Below are positions 10,445 to 22,049 of a stretch of 64,000 bases of DNA, piece after piece. The notes below the pieces were generated by a model. That model was not told the DNA's origin and made no database searches. It worked only from the letters and a program-made list of their open reading frames with translations. A program made the position numbers and the translations under genes. Each line of letters starts with the position of its first letter. Within the stretch, counting starts at the first letter, position 1. This DNA comes from Dryas octopetala (taxonomy: Eukaryota > Streptophyta > Magnoliopsida > Rosales > Rosaceae), in contig OY992839.1 in NCBI GenBank assembly GCA_963921425.1, positions 14,549,409 through 14,613,408 of the forward strand. The letters run 5' to 3'.

Positions 10445-11574
10445 TGTCACGGGCTCACTTTTTTTACGCAGCGGATTTTGCCCGTGCGGCGCCAAGATTC
10501 CTCTAAATCAAGGCCAGCCATCCTTTCTCTTTACTCTTTTCAAGATTTCGACCCATTCGTTGCCTCCTTGAGGTTTGCCAACAGGAACTACTCATCTCGA
10601 GTCTCGCTCGTAGCGACTATACGATTGCTTCCTTGTGTCAAGGTTCTCAGCCTAGACACTCGCCCGATCGATAGGTTCTTATGACGCCGGCATTCCCCTC
10701 TCACATGTCGGGTCTTTACTTTGTTTCCACATCTCAACTATCATGGCACTAAGGGCTAGCTCGCACCCATAGTCCTTTCCTCGAGTTGAACATGCAAGCC
10801 AACTTGCATGCATGCTACCCGAGTGAGCAACTCTTCTCCGTTGTCCCACGTTAGCTTTCTCTTGTTGGCACGGGGTCGCCCCTCCCGTGCCGGCTAGCAT
10901 CATGTTTAGTGCATGGCCGAACCCAAGCCGATGCCCTCGTTGAGTACTACATGGCCAATGTGCACCATGAAGTCTCCGGGAGTTCACATCTAGTTGGCGT
11001 GATGTGCATACGGCGCGGCATAAGGAAATTCCCCTTGTAGCCTCATGTGCGCGCGCCCAGCGCAATACAAGCACTCCCGCTCGCTTGTACTGTCCGTAGG
11101 ACCTCCTGTCCCACGCAGACACATGACCGCCCTCCGGAAGTCATGTGCCCGCCCCCTAGGTCCCCTCTGGTTCCTAGAGTAGCTCGCTTAACACTCCATG
11201 GGTGTGGGCGTCGGGGGTGGTGGAGAGCTTGACACCATGTCTCCCCCTAAAGAGCATTTTATGCCTTTCTTCACAAAACAGGAGGAAACATCAACTTGCG
11301 CGAGGAGTCATAATTGGCCATAATTAATTCATCCGAACTCCGATTGACGAACCGTCAGTTGCGTTGGACTCGTTTCGACCTCCTGGATTTACCGGTATTT
11401 TTAGATTTCCCAAATTCCAACCGGAAGACCCCGAAACAGCCAAATTACGAAATTACCCTTCCACGCGCGCAACCCGGCCACTCTTCGCCAAACGGATGCC
11501 ATTCTCTTGGCATTTGGCCCTCCATACTTCATATTAATGTCACGAAAGCACAACTCTAAGTGCGGACCGTGACA
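10445..11574. mobile_element. solo LTR, 1,130 bp, with 5-bp target duplication
   Basis: The ends are TGTCACGG... and ...CCGTGACA (8-bp inverted termini beginning TG and ending CA). The flanks are CCTGT on both sides (10440-10444 and 11575-11579), the 5-bp duplication of a retrotransposon integrase. No internal retroelement sequence adjoins it, so it is best read as a solo LTR left by LTR-LTR recombination. It is notably GC-rich for this window. Its orientation and superfamily are not clear from the ends alone. Reading frames inside it resemble no protein I know. Confidence 0.85.
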
Positions 11575-12082
11575 CCTGTGATAGTGTAGCAGATCTAGAA
11601 CTTGAGCTTGAGGTTCTCAAGCTCTTTGGACTATAAGAAAATCAGTGTGTTATTTTATTGGCATAAATTCAATTTAGACATTTTATTATATATGTCATTT
11701 TAAAGGGGTTTACGAACACAAAAATATTTCAAATATACACCCGATCTACTATATAAATTAAAATATAGATATTCGTTAGTTAAGTTTCTACGTGGCATCT
11801 GCTGACTGTATTTTTTAATGACGTGGACGCCAACATTTCAACACGTAGATTAATATTGCCACATCGACAATAAAATAATTAAAAAATTACAAACAAATAT
11901 TTAAAACTATTAAACAAAAAATAAAAAAAATCACAATCTGCATATTCCGAGTAGCCCCAACCCATTTCTTCATCCTCCTCCTCCTCCTCCTTCACCCTAC
12001 TGGGAGGGGCTAAGGCTAGGTGGTATGGTGCTTGGCTGGGCAGGGAGGAGTTGGGGCTGGGTGGGGCGTGATTGGCATGCGC

Positions 12083-12128
<46 letters not shown>

Positions 12129-12570
12129 AGGTTGTCGACATGTGCAGTGGGTGGAGAGGGAGAGGTGGCCGAAATTTGCAGTGGGTGGGAAGAAAAGGGT
12201 GACCGACATGTGCAGTGGGTGGGAAAGGAGGGGTTTGGTTTTTTTTTTTTTCAATTTAATTGAGTTTTAAAGATTTTATTTTAAAAATATTATTTTAATT
12301 TAAAGTTTTATTATTTTATTAATTTAAATATTGTTTTAAATATATTTTACGGTTGAAATGACAAAATTACTCTTCCACGTTAGCATTTCTAATGATGGTG
12401 TAGACGGAGTTGACGTAATTGGACAATGTGGGAAATAACATAAAAGTTTAGGGGGTTATATGAGACAAATAAATGTAAGGGGTCAAAGTGAAAAAAAAAA
12501 AAACCTAAAAGTTAGAGGGCAAATGTGCTAATAAGCCTAACAAAAAAAATTCTACAAATTGAAAGAGCAT
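11575..12570. repeat. repeat-derived region with (GA)n and a 34-bp tandem repeat
   Basis: An AT-rich block (11640-11940) is followed by a GC-richer core with a GA run at 12086-12122. Three 34-bp units (C-G-A-C-A-T-G-T-G-C-A-G-T-G-G-G-T-G-G type) start at 12136, 12170 and 12204. Another AT-rich block and a tail with phrases typical of plant DNA-transposon ends (12350-12540) follow. I could not match two ends, so the element type is open. No gene is seen. Confidence 0.45.
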
Positions 12571-12779
12571 GTCAACTTTCACCTCCTTCTCCCCAAAGTT
12601 TTTCACTGCAACTTCCATATGGTTTCTTCTTTGAGATAAACTTGCAAGACTGTCAGGAGCTACGTACTAAATCCAAAGAAAGTACAGAAAGGTAGCTAGC
12701 AATTCCATGGTGCAGATGTACCTTCCATTCAATTTGTTTTGAAGATCTAAAGAAAATAGTTTTGAAGAATTCTAAGATT

Positions 12780-13165
12780 GGGCAAATATTGCCACTAAGC
12801 ACTCAACTATTGTCACTGTGCAATAATAGCTATTTGAAATTGCATAATATTTATAAATATACTTATATATTTTATGTATTTTCTTATATAAATATATCAA
12901 AAACTAATGAAACCAACATAAAACACAAAATTCAAGCATATGGAGTCACATCCACCTGCATTATAACGTAAAAATGATTATTACTAATTGCCACTGTTTG
13001 ACAGTGGTAATAATTGCAACTTGACAGTGGCAATCTGCCCAATTAAAAAAAAAAAAAAAAAACACGTCAAGTACTCGGCACAAAAAACATGAAACTTGTT
13101 ATAACATGAGTTTATTTGTCAAAAAGTGGACCTATGTGTCATTGCCACTTTTTAAATGAGTTTAT
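12780..13165. repeat. dispersed repeat, copy 1 of the TGACAGTGGTAAT family
   Basis: It shares, in the same order, AAAACACAAAATT, GAGTCACATC, TGACAGTGGTAAT, a TC(A)AGTACTCGGCAC-like segment and TTATAACATGAG with 25860-26215. TTGACAGTGG occurs in both direct and near-palindromic settings. It is non-coding and probably a MITE-like family. Confidence 0.55.
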
Positions 13166-14927
13166 TTATTATTAAGGGCTATAAAATAGACTTTACAATT
13201 ATTTACATTTTTTTTTTCATTTCTTGTATGTTCTTTTTAATATTTTCATAGAAGTATAAGAGTGTAATTAACCTATTTTTTTAAATAAAAAAGGAATATC
13301 CCATATTGGTGGGTGCTATTATAAATTTTGATGGGTCTAATCAGTGCATTGGGTGTGCATAGAATTACCCAACATGAAATCCTGGCCTGCAAGTGCGATT
13401 TCTTCCATAGAAAACACGCCATTATACTACAAAAGTTCGGTTCTTCTTCAAGAGGCAAGACCAATTGCAACACGATTTCAAGCATGGAACTTGTATCGAG
13501 CAAAAATGAGAAGTGGCAAATAGAATTCCTTGTACGTATGCAATGTTTTATTGGTTGGTTTGACTGCTTTCTGTATGTGGGTTGATTGTGTTTTGGTTTA
13601 ATAGTGCATGCGAGATTACTCTATGCCGAGTATCAATCTGTTATTATCATAATCAAACCATTGGAAGACGATCGAGTTAGTTTTGAACATATAGTAAACC
13701 ATTGTTCTTTCCCCTATTACAGTTAGATTCAACAATTTGTTTTATGGCTGTAGTTCCAACAACATGGTGATTCATTGTACTACCATGGTGATAGAACCCA
13801 ATTTACCCTTGCAAATTCGGTTTGCAAGGAAAGGGTGCATAATAGCTCATATACTAGTCCAAGATATTCTATTTTTCTACATTTTCAATGTGTGATCTTT
13901 GGGAACTGGCCGAACTGCCCATCGTTACCAACTGGGCGACTTCGTAGATTCTGTTTCCTACAAGTTGCAGCCTTTGGGAGCTCTATATTTTACTAAGTAG
14001 CAACCTCCCTGAATCCGAAACAACAAGCACGAAGTCATAGCCCATACTACTTCCAATTTGATACTTGAAGCAGTGTCTTGCTCTAATACGAATTGATAAT
14101 TTCCATGGGTAAAACTTATCATCACAAAACTACCTTGTAAGAAATGTGTTCTATTTTCAAGATGTTCATGAGAAGAACTTACCTATCCCCCCATGTGATA
14201 CCACATGGTATCCTCCCACTCTCTCTGTTCTCTCACTCTTTTTCTCTCTCTTTCTCTCATCTCCTGTCTCTATCTCTCTCTTCAAGGGATGTCACATCAC
14301 TAGAATATGAAAATATGTAAGTTTTTTCCGATGTTCATATACTAGCTCAAGATGTTCTATTTTCACAATGTAAAATATTAGGATCCTAATTAACATATGA
14401 CAAATGGACTGTCACACAACTCATGTTTCTCTTAAAAATGGACAATTTTTCTGAAGTAAATGATACCATCATTAAAAATAGAAAACAGAAAACAAGAAAG
14501 CACCCTTCTAAATTTTAATAAGAAAAAAAATTATGAAAATTGCAAAATTCAATAGAAACATTAATACTTTTCCTTTTTATTTTATTCCCTAACTAAAGGT
14601 ATTCCTATCTCAAAAAAGGGATTGGCTAAATTAGTCATCCTACTTTGGATCTACCTTCTCAGTTTTTTCCCTTTGGCCACCATCTTTATGAATTATTAAT
14701 GATGGACCATCTAGAAGACATATGGACTGAGACAGAAAAGTACAAGAGTGTTTGTGTTGACTTTGTTCCTAGCAGCCAGCAGGCAACTTCCAGGAAATAC
14801 TTCAGATTAAAAAAGAAGCACAATGAAGGCTTCTTATGCAATTGCATAATTCTGCATAAGCCAAAGTAATTTACTCTACTGTGGTGTTTTGCATTCTCTC
14901 TTTACTTTTGCACTCTGGATAGAAACC
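13166..14927. other. sequence upstream of the CNL gene
   Basis: AT-rich with a CT-rich tract at 14217-14282. A diverged duplication is seen (CATATACTAG(T/C)(C/T)CAAGAT(A/G)TTCTATTTT at about 13849 and 14335). Short frames near 13328-13585 and 14645-14869 resemble nothing I know. The promoter of the CNL gene should lie at the right end, but I cannot point to a convincing TATA box. Confidence 0.4.
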
Positions 14928-17900
14928 ATGGCTATTGGAGAGGCTTTTCTCTCTGCCTTTCTTCAAGTTCTATTTGATAGATTGGCTTCCCTTGATTTTG
15001 TATGCTTACTATGTGGCCCGAAATACGATGATTTGCTGGATAAATTGAAGGTCACCCTGCTGACGGTTACTACTTTGCTTAATGATGCTGAGGAGAAGCA
15101 GTTTTACAACCCTGCAGTGAAGAAGTGGCTGCACATGACTAAAGATGCTCTATACGATGCAGAGGACATACTCGATGAGCTGGCTACTGAAGCTTTGGCA
15201 TTGAAGATGGAAGCTGAATCTCAGGCCAGCACAAACAAGGTATGGAATTGGAAACGCATTTCTACCTCTCTCAGTCCATCTAGTAGAGGGATAGAATCTA
15301 AATTGATTAGGATAACTGAGAGGTTAGAATTGATTGCCAAATATAAAAATGTCTTAGGTTTGAAAGACAATGTTGGAGGGAGGTTGTTTGGCCTAAGGCA
15401 TAGATCACCAACAACTTCGTTGGTCGATGAATCATGTGTTTATGGAAGGAACTATGATAAAGAGGAGATAGTTCGAGTTCTATTATCGGATGAATCGACT
15501 GGTAGTAAAGTTGGTGTAGCTCCTATTGTTGGCATGAGTGGAATTGGCAAGACAACTCTTGCTCAACTGGTTTACAACGATGACATAGTGGACAAGAATT
15601 TTGATTTAAAAGTTTGGATATTTGTAGCTGATCATTTTGATGCAGTGAGGGTGACAAAAACAATTCTTGAGTCAGTCAATTCAGAAAAAGTTGATCTTGA
15701 TGACTTAAATCTGCTTCAAGTTTGTTTGAAAGAAAAATTGGCTGGGAAGAGATTCTTGATTGTTTTAGATGATGTTTGGAACAAGAGAAATAGTGATTGG
15801 GATCTCTTGTTGATTCCACTGAAAGCAGGGAAAAGTGGAAGTAAGATAATAGTAACAACGCAGAATAGTGATGTTGCATCAAGCATGGGTACGGTTCCAG
15901 CTTATCATTTAAGAAGTTTGTCATTTGAAGATTGTTGGTTACTGTTCAGGAGTCAAGCATTTGAGGATAGAATCATTGATGTTAATTTTGAGGCCATTGG
16001 TAAGGAGATTGTGAGAAAGTGTGATGGTTTGCCCTTGGCAGTGAAAATTTTTGGAATCCTATTGCGCTCTAGAACGGAAGAAGATGAATGGAAAGACATA
16101 TTGAGTAGGAAAATATGGGATCTACCTGATGATGAAAGTAACATCCTTCAAACTTTAAGATTAAGCTATTATCACCTTCCTGCACATTTGAAGCCGTGTT
16201 TTGCATATTGTTCCATGTATCCAAAAGAATTTGAATTTGACAAGGATTCACTTGTTTTGTTATGGATGGGAGAAGGTTTTCTTGAGCAACCTAAAGGAAA
16301 TAAAAAATTGGAAGCTGTGGGTGGTGAGTATTTTCAGGAGCTAGTATCCAGATCATTCTTTCAACAATCAGTTCACAATAGATCACGATTTGTAATGCAC
16401 AGCCTCATGAAAGAGCTAGCTCAATTTGTTTCTGGAGAATTCTGTTTCAGATTGGAGGATAAGGTCGAGGACGGTAATCAAAACAAAGCTTTTCAGAAGG
16501 CTCGTCATTCTTCATATATTCGTCGTCAACGTGAGGTAACTACAAGGTTTGAGCCCTTCAGCAGACTTGAGTGCTTACGCACCTTCCTTCCATTGGATCC
16601 AACAGATGGAATTGGGGTCAGCTATTTGGCTAACAAAGTCCCTTGTGATCTGCTACCAAAGTTACAATATCTACGAGTGCTATCTTTCAATGCCTGTCGT
16701 ATTACTGAATTGCCAGATTCAATTGGAGATTTAAAACATCTACGCTATCTGGACCTTTCTCGCACTGCAATTAAAAGGTTGCCTGATTCAATGAGTTTGC
16801 TTTACAATTTACAAACATTGATATTAATAGAATGTCGCTCTCTCACTAAGTTGCCAGTAGATATGGGGAACCTAACAAGCCTACGTCATCTTCATATCAA
16901 TGGATGCAGATTAAAAGAGATGCCACAAAAAATGTGTAGACTGAAGAATCTTCAAACCTTGTCTAACTTTATGGTGGGTAGAGACAGTGGATGGAAAATT
17001 AGAGACTTGAGGGACATGCTGCAACTGAAAGGATCACTTGTTATTTCTGGACTGCAGAATGTTGTAAATTTTTTAGATGCAATGGAGGCTAATCTGAAGG
17101 GCAAGAAGGAACTCGATCACTTGGTATTCCAATGGAGTGACAGTTCTGGTGATTTAATCTCTAATACAGATGGAGAGGAAGTTCCTAACATTCCACAACG
17201 TCACAAAAACCTAGAAGATCTCAGCAACAGAGGTCATAATGGTACTAGATTTCCAAGTTTTAAGGAAACCATGGATGCTTATGAACAAGGGGACATTGAG
17301 CTAAAGTTGAAACGGAGAAATGTTTTGGATGATGCAAGAAATGAAATAGGTGAAATGGTTGTACTCGAGATGCTACAACCTCATCAAAATATAAAAAGCA
17401 TTACAATTGAAGACTATGGAGGCACAAAATTTCCTAGTTGGATTGCGTCCCCATTGTTCTCCAATATTATATTTGTAAAGCTTGGTGATTGTAAGAAGTG
17501 TGTACAACTACCAGCACTTGGGCAACTACCCTCACTAAAAGACCTCATTGTTGAAGGGATGGAGGGGATAAAAAGTATAGGTGCTGAGTTCTATGGAGAT
17601 TGCTATTCTTCTGTCCTTCCATTTCCATCGTTGCAGACACTAAAGTTTGAGCACATGATAAACTTGGAGGATTGGTCGTCTTCTGGGGTTGAAGGTAGGG
17701 AAGACTTCTGTCGCCTGCAGAAGATTGAAATTCTAAACTGTCCTAAGTTAAGAAAGTTCTCACAACACTTCTCTGCCCTGAGAAAAATGAGAATTAAGTG
17801 GTGTGAAGAATTGATTGCTCTTCCAAGCCTTTCGACAACTGATAATAGCCTAGAACAAGGCAGAGAATTCCCTAACCTCCTTGAACTTTCTATATGGACA

Positions 17901-19292
17901 TGTCCCAACTTGAAGGAATTACCTGGCCTCTTTCCTTCTCTGCAAATACTTGAGATAAATGGATGTCAAGAATTAGCAGAACTACCCAAGCTCCCTTCAA
18001 TCCGTGAGTTGGAACTTAAAAAGTGCAATGAGGAGGTACTGCAAAGTATAGTTGGACTTGCCTCACTTACCTACTTGCACTTACATCAAATTCCCCAGCT
18101 GACATGCCTACGTGAAGGATTTCTGCAACACTTGACAGCTCTTGAAGAATTGCAGATTGCACATCTCAGCGAGATCATCAATTTGTCTAATGAGATTGGA
18201 TTGCAAAACCTCTTGCACCTCCAGCGCTTTGAAATTTCAGGATGTCCCTTTTTAATGGAGTTGCCACAATGCTTGTACAAACTCTCGTCTCTTAAGGAGT
18301 TTAGAGTCTGGAGATGTCCCTCACTTGTGTCTTTTCCAGGAACAGGCTTGCCTTCCACACTGAGAGGCCTAGAGATCAAGGGTTGTGAGGCTCTGCAATT
18401 CTTACCTGAGTGGAAGATGCAGAACAGTGACAAATTATCTTTTCCACTTGAGTACTTGGTGATTGAAGGTTGCTCTTCTCTGAAATCTTTTCCAGGAGGT
18501 GAGCTTCCGAGCACACTTAAAGAACTTGAAATCCAAAACTGCATAAATTTGGAGTCCCTTCCAAAGGACATGATTCACAACAATAGTTCTCTTGAATTTC
18601 TTAAGATTTCTGGGTGTCATTCTGTTACATCCTTTCCGAAAGGTACTTTTGGTCTCCCTGCAGTAGCATCTGGCATAGTAATGAACCTTAAACAGCTCAT
18701 CATCAATGACTGCGCCAACCTCCAGTTGTTACCTGAAGGCCTACACAACCTTATGCATCTCAATCACTTGGAAATTACTGAGTGCCCACTTCTCCAGTCT
18801 ATCACAGAATTTGGCCTGCCAACCTCCATGCTGCAATCAATTAAAATTTCTGATTGTAGAAGCCTCAAGTTCTTACCAAATCGTATGCACAACCTCACAT
18901 CTCTTCAAGAACTATGCATAGAAAGTTGCTCTAGTCTTGTGTCATTTCCAGAGGGTGGATTGCCAACCAATCTATTGGCGTTGTCAATCTTTGATTGTGA
19001 GAATCTGAAGCCTTCATTCGAGTGGGGGCTGCACAGACTCACTTGTCTCACCAACCTCACCTTTGGTGGTTGTGAAGGGCTAGCATCTTTTCCAGAGGAC
19101 TGGTTGTTGCCTACCAGTTTATCCTCTCTTCAACTTCAGCGACTGCCAAATCTTGAATTCCTTCCCAAAAGACTGATTAATCTCACCTTTCTTGATAATC
19201 TGGAAATATCAGAATGTGACAGACTTCAAACCTTTTCTGAAGAGATGCAACCAAAGATACCACAAAATTTTGAATTTTTGGATGTCCTCTGA
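14928..19292 (+). CDS. CC-NB-ARC-LRR disease-resistance protein (CNL, RPP13-like protein 1 type), 1,454 aa
   Basis: A single-exon CNL immune receptor: an ATP/ADP-switched intracellular sensor of pathogen effectors. The start is placed at 14928 (AAACCATGGCT, good plant context; the protein begins MAIGEAFLSAFLQ), not at the in-frame ATG 39 nt upstream. Domains: Rx-type coiled coil with the EDVID-like AEDILDE (about residues 1-150); NB-ARC with P-loop GMSGIGKTT (202-210), kinase-2 LIVLDDVW (277-284), RNBS-B KIIVTTQN (306-313), GLPLA (367-371) and RNBS-D CFAYCSMYP (424-432); then roughly 900 residues of LRRs. Two switch positions are unusual: RNBS-B has TTQN where TTRN/TTRS is usual, and the MHD motif reads MHS (residues 490-492). 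The LRR part also has an unusual stretch near residues 740-800. The frame is intact, so it may be functional, altered or recently decaying. Confidence 0.93.
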   Translation: MAIGEAFLSAFLQVLFDRLASLDFVCLLCGPKYDDLLDKLKVTLLTVTTLLNDAEEKQFYNPAVKKWLHMTKDALYDAEDILDELATEALALKMEAESQASTNKVWNWKRISTSLSPSSRGIESKLIRITERLELIAKYKNVLGLKDNVGGRLFGLRHRSPTTSLVDESCVYGRNYDKEEIVRVLLSDESTGSKVGVAPIVGMSGIGKTTLAQLVYNDDIVDKNFDLKVWIFVADHFDAVRVTKTILESVNSEKVDLDDLNLLQVCLKEKLAGKRFLIVLDDVWNKRNSDWDLLLIPLKAGKSGSKIIVTTQNSDVASSMGTVPAYHLRSLSFEDCWLLFRSQAFEDRIIDVNFEAIGKEIVRKCDGLPLAVKIFGILLRSRTEEDEWKDILSRKIWDLPDDESNILQTLRLSYYHLPAHLKPCFAYCSMYPKEFEFDKDSLVLLWMGEGFLEQPKGNKKLEAVGGEYFQELVSRSFFQQSVHNRSRFVMHSLMKELAQFVSGEFCFRLEDKVEDGNQNKAFQKARHSSYIRRQREVTTRFEPFSRLECLRTFLPLDPTDGIGVSYLANKVPCDLLPKLQYLRVLSFNACRITELPDSIGDLKHLRYLDLSRTAIKRLPDSMSLLYNLQTLILIECRSLTKLPVDMGNLTSLRHLHINGCRLKEMPQKMCRLKNLQTLSNFMVGRDSGWKIRDLRDMLQLKGSLVISGLQNVVNFLDAMEANLKGKKELDHLVFQWSDSSGDLISNTDGEEVPNIPQRHKNLEDLSNRGHNGTRFPSFKETMDAYEQGDIELKLKRRNVLDDARNEIGEMVVLEMLQPHQNIKSITIEDYGGTKFPSWIASPLFSNIIFVKLGDCKKCVQLPALGQLPSLKDLIVEGMEGIKSIGAEFYGDCYSSVLPFPSLQTLKFEHMINLEDWSSSGVEGREDFCRLQKIEILNCPKLRKFSQHFSALRKMRIKWCEELIALPSLSTTDNSLEQGREFPNLLELSIWTCPNLKELPGLFPSLQILEINGCQELAELPKLPSIRELELKKCNEEVLQSIVGLASLTYLHLHQIPQLTCLREGFLQHLTALEELQIAHLSEIINLSNEIGLQNLLHLQRFEISGCPFLMELPQCLYKLSSLKEFRVWRCPSLVSFPGTGLPSTLRGLEIKGCEALQFLPEWKMQNSDKLSFPLEYLVIEGCSSLKSFPGGELPSTLKELEIQNCINLESLPKDMIHNNSSLEFLKISGCHSVTSFPKGTFGLPAVASGIVMNLKQLIINDCANLQLLPEGLHNLMHLNHLEITECPLLQSITEFGLPTSMLQSIKISDCRSLKFLPNRMHNLTSLQELCIESCSSLVSFPEGGLPTNLLALSIFDCENLKPSFEWGLHRLTCLTNLTFGGCEGLASFPEDWLLPTSLSSLQLQRLPNLEFLPKRLINLTFLDNLEISECDRLQTFSEEMQPKIPQNFEFLDVL

Positions 19293-20539
19293 GAGGCGGT
19301 TTTGTGCAAAAGAGGCTCTAGTCTTTCTCATAATTCAAAATTAGATTTTCCAATGTAGTAACTATTACTTGAATGCAAAAGATTCATTCACTTATTTGTT
19401 AAGAACATGAGGTTAAGACTGCAGTAGCATAAAATTGAAGGCTCCTGAATATTATAATCGTTTTGATGTTGTCCCTGCGACTCCAAGAGACACAATTGAA
19501 GAAGGTGCAGCTGCCTTTAAGGTATCCACATTTAGTATACAAAGGAGAAATTAAAACAAATGTATAGTTTGTTGGCATTTTGTTTTGTCGAACTAAAACT
19601 AATTCAATTTCTGATATAGTGACTCATTTAATGTGCAGGATGGACTATGGTCACCATCCACATTATCAACCTTAAGTTGTTGCATCATCAGACATATTTT
19701 TGGATCAACAGTACCATAGGATTATTCAATAAAGGGTATTCATTGCAAAGCTGGGCAGTTACATAGTAATTGGTAAGGAGCATAATAACAAAGAAAACAT
19801 GAAAGAACCAACGTACAGTGAGCCAATGAGAGAGAGAGAGAGAGAGCACTCGTTTTGATGATAATTAAAGTTTGAATTTAAGAATGAAAGCAAAAACCTT
19901 GAAGATAACCCTTTTGAGCAAAAAAACAGGACACCCCACCAAATGGGCAAGAAATCCTCACTTTGAGGTGTTGAGCAGCACTCCAAAGTCTACAGAAACA
20001 AAAACGACACACACACACAGAGTCGAGAGAGATAGAGGATGAAGGAATCAACAATCACAAAGACATGCATCTTTGAGAGTACGTAGTGAACAACATTTAA
20101 ATAATTAAATAGTCATTTTATCAAACAGTTTGCATTCAACATAACCTATCAGACAAAATCAAATAATTAAGGAATTAAGTGTGCATACTGAAAATAAATT
20201 TAATTTTTAAAAGTAAGAGGAAAAATATGAAGTACCAGATTCCTCCTTTCTGAAAGCAGACGCCCTGCCAACTATTTTGAAGAGTTTTAGGATGAAATAA
20301 AAGAAGAGGTTGGGAGGAGGTTGGCTGCATGGCCGGTGAATGATGATGTACAACAGTATAAGATCGTGGGTTTTGATCGTGTTTTTGCTGTTTTTGTTTT
20401 GTTTTATTTCTTAGTTGTTGTTTTACCCTTTTGGCCTTACTTAATAAATAATGTTACCAGTATTTTTTATTTTTAAGAGTGGTAGTTTTGGGATTTTTGA
20501 ATGTTTAACCAAACTCCCCCCATCCTCCATTTATATATA
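19293..20539 (+). other. CNL 3' flank with two orphan exon-like pieces
   Basis: Two short open stretches suggest exons: about 19439-19521 (encoding APEYYNRFDVVPATPRDT and more, followed by GT) and about 19640-19720 (after TGTGCAG, encoding DGLWSPSTLSTLS). They join in frame as AAAFK|DGLWS. I do not recognise the product. The rest is AT-rich with (GA)n near 19829 and (AC)n near 20011. They could be 3'-UTR sequence, part of another gene or chance. Confidence 0.3.
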
Positions 20540-21566
20540 CACTACAACAAATATGGGCAACACTCACCATTTTTTTCCTACATCTATTACTCCATTAGCA
20601 ACTAAATTGAGTTGGCTAGACCAATTGCCACTATACAGTCACTAAAATGTTGATGGTTGTACAGAATGGGTGGCTATTGGTCTTTAGCACCCCCAAAAAT
20701 AGTATGGTTGGCTAACTTCATCAAACCTGACATTGATGTAGACGGCTAGCAAGCCAACTAATGTGGCAGTCCAATGCTAAATGAATCAAACCATTACTGT
20801 TTCGTGGAAGCTTTAGTGGCTGAGTAGTATTTTGCAATGGATCTAGCTACATTTGCAAGCCTCACCCTCATTTATAGTTGCATATATAAAAGTTGCCTTT
20901 TGCAATGGATTCAACCACTAATATATAAGAGCCTCACCTTCATTTTATAGTTGCATGAAAACATATATTGGAATAGAAATTAATTTGAAATTTATGAATT
21001 TGTAAATTAAGCACATTCTGCAGTACATGATGTAGAGCATTTCTTTTATGCTATTCTTGGAAAATATAGTATTTACTGCATGATTTTCAACCTGTATCAT
21101 GTGCATTTCCAAAGGATTGGAAAATGCATAAATACTAAGAACACTTGAAACACAAACAAGTTTACAAAGAAAACGGGAAATTAAAATGGAACCAATTGTA
21201 CCAGATAACCAAATTGAAGCCAACTGCATATTTATGTATTGTAAGTCAACCATTACATACCAGAAAATACTTAAGTGTTTCAAACTTGTTGACCCAAACA
21301 TACTAGACCTATCAGCCTACCATCTCCATTACATCACATATTAAAAATCATTCCCCTAAACAAAAGGTCCAAACGGAACCAAGTAGACAGATCAAAACAG
21401 TGAACACATCATCTTTAACCAAACTTGCTGTTATATATCAAGACCATCAACTAAATATAAAGCAGCAAGTTCACTCCATTTCACCTCAAGGGGACTATGT
21501 TCACTGAACTAAAATACCAATCAAAATACTAGAAATAGCTTTCTTACTATGATCATATCAGCTGGC

Positions 21567-22049
21567 TCATGGATTAGCTTCCCTCTCTTCTCCATTGTTA
21601 GACGCTGCCCTCTTCTCAACATCAATTGGCTTCTGCCCCACGCCATCCGGAGTGCTGCTTTGAGACATTGGAGTGACATGGGATTGGATCCTTAAAGTAG
21701 CATTTGGCGTGAATGGCCCACATACATTAGGACTGCTATTAGGAGCACCTGATCCACACATCTGAGATGGACAAGGTGAAGTATTGCTGCTGCTGGCGCC
21801 AACCTGTCCTCTAAGGTAGCTGTCAAGTGCACTTGACACCCTACCATTGAAGTCCATCTGAGCATGTTGTCTTTGGAGGTGCATGATTTCCGCATGATGC
21901 ATGGCACGCAGCCTCTCATTCTCAATCCTGTACTGCTCCATAAGCCTCCTTGTTTGTTCAATCTCCATGGAATAGTTCTGTGCCACAGCAGCTACTTCCC
22001 TCTGTTGTTGTTCATACGTAGCCCTCAAAGAGTGTAACTCTGCAACCAC
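21567..22049 (-). CDS. coiled-coil protein encoded by the CACTA element, function unknown
   Basis: An open frame of up to 160 aa, probably the last exon of a longer transcript, since the frame's first Met follows a splice-acceptor-like region. Residues about 1-70 are a Q/E/R-rich coiled coil (SLRATYEQQQREV, RLMEQYRIENERLR). The rest is Ser/Pro/Asn-rich and low complexity, ending DVEKRAASNNGEE. Similar coiled-coil tails are known in TnpA-like and Transposase_24 proteins of plant CACTA elements, so a subterminal-repeat-binding accessory role is plausible. I see no diagnostic domain. It could also be captured host sequence. Confidence 0.5.
   Translation of the reverse strand: MVAELHSLRATYEQQQREVAAVAQNYSMEIEQTRRLMEQYRIENERLRAMHHAEIMHLQRQHAQMDFNGRVSSALDSYLRGQVGASSSNTSPCPSQMCGSGAPNSSPNVCGPFTPNATLRIQSHVTPMSQSSTPDGVGQKPIDVEKRAASNNGEEREANP

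Noticed and set aside
10679-11122. 147-aa minus-strand frame
   Set aside because: It lies wholly within the solo LTR; the GC-rich composition keeps it open, and no family is recognised.
12020-12270. Frames of (GERE)n type
   Set aside because: Arise from the GA microsatellite and the 34-bp repeats.
18086-18571. 161-aa minus-strand frame in the CNL gene
   Set aside because: Antisense shadow of the LRR-coding sequence.
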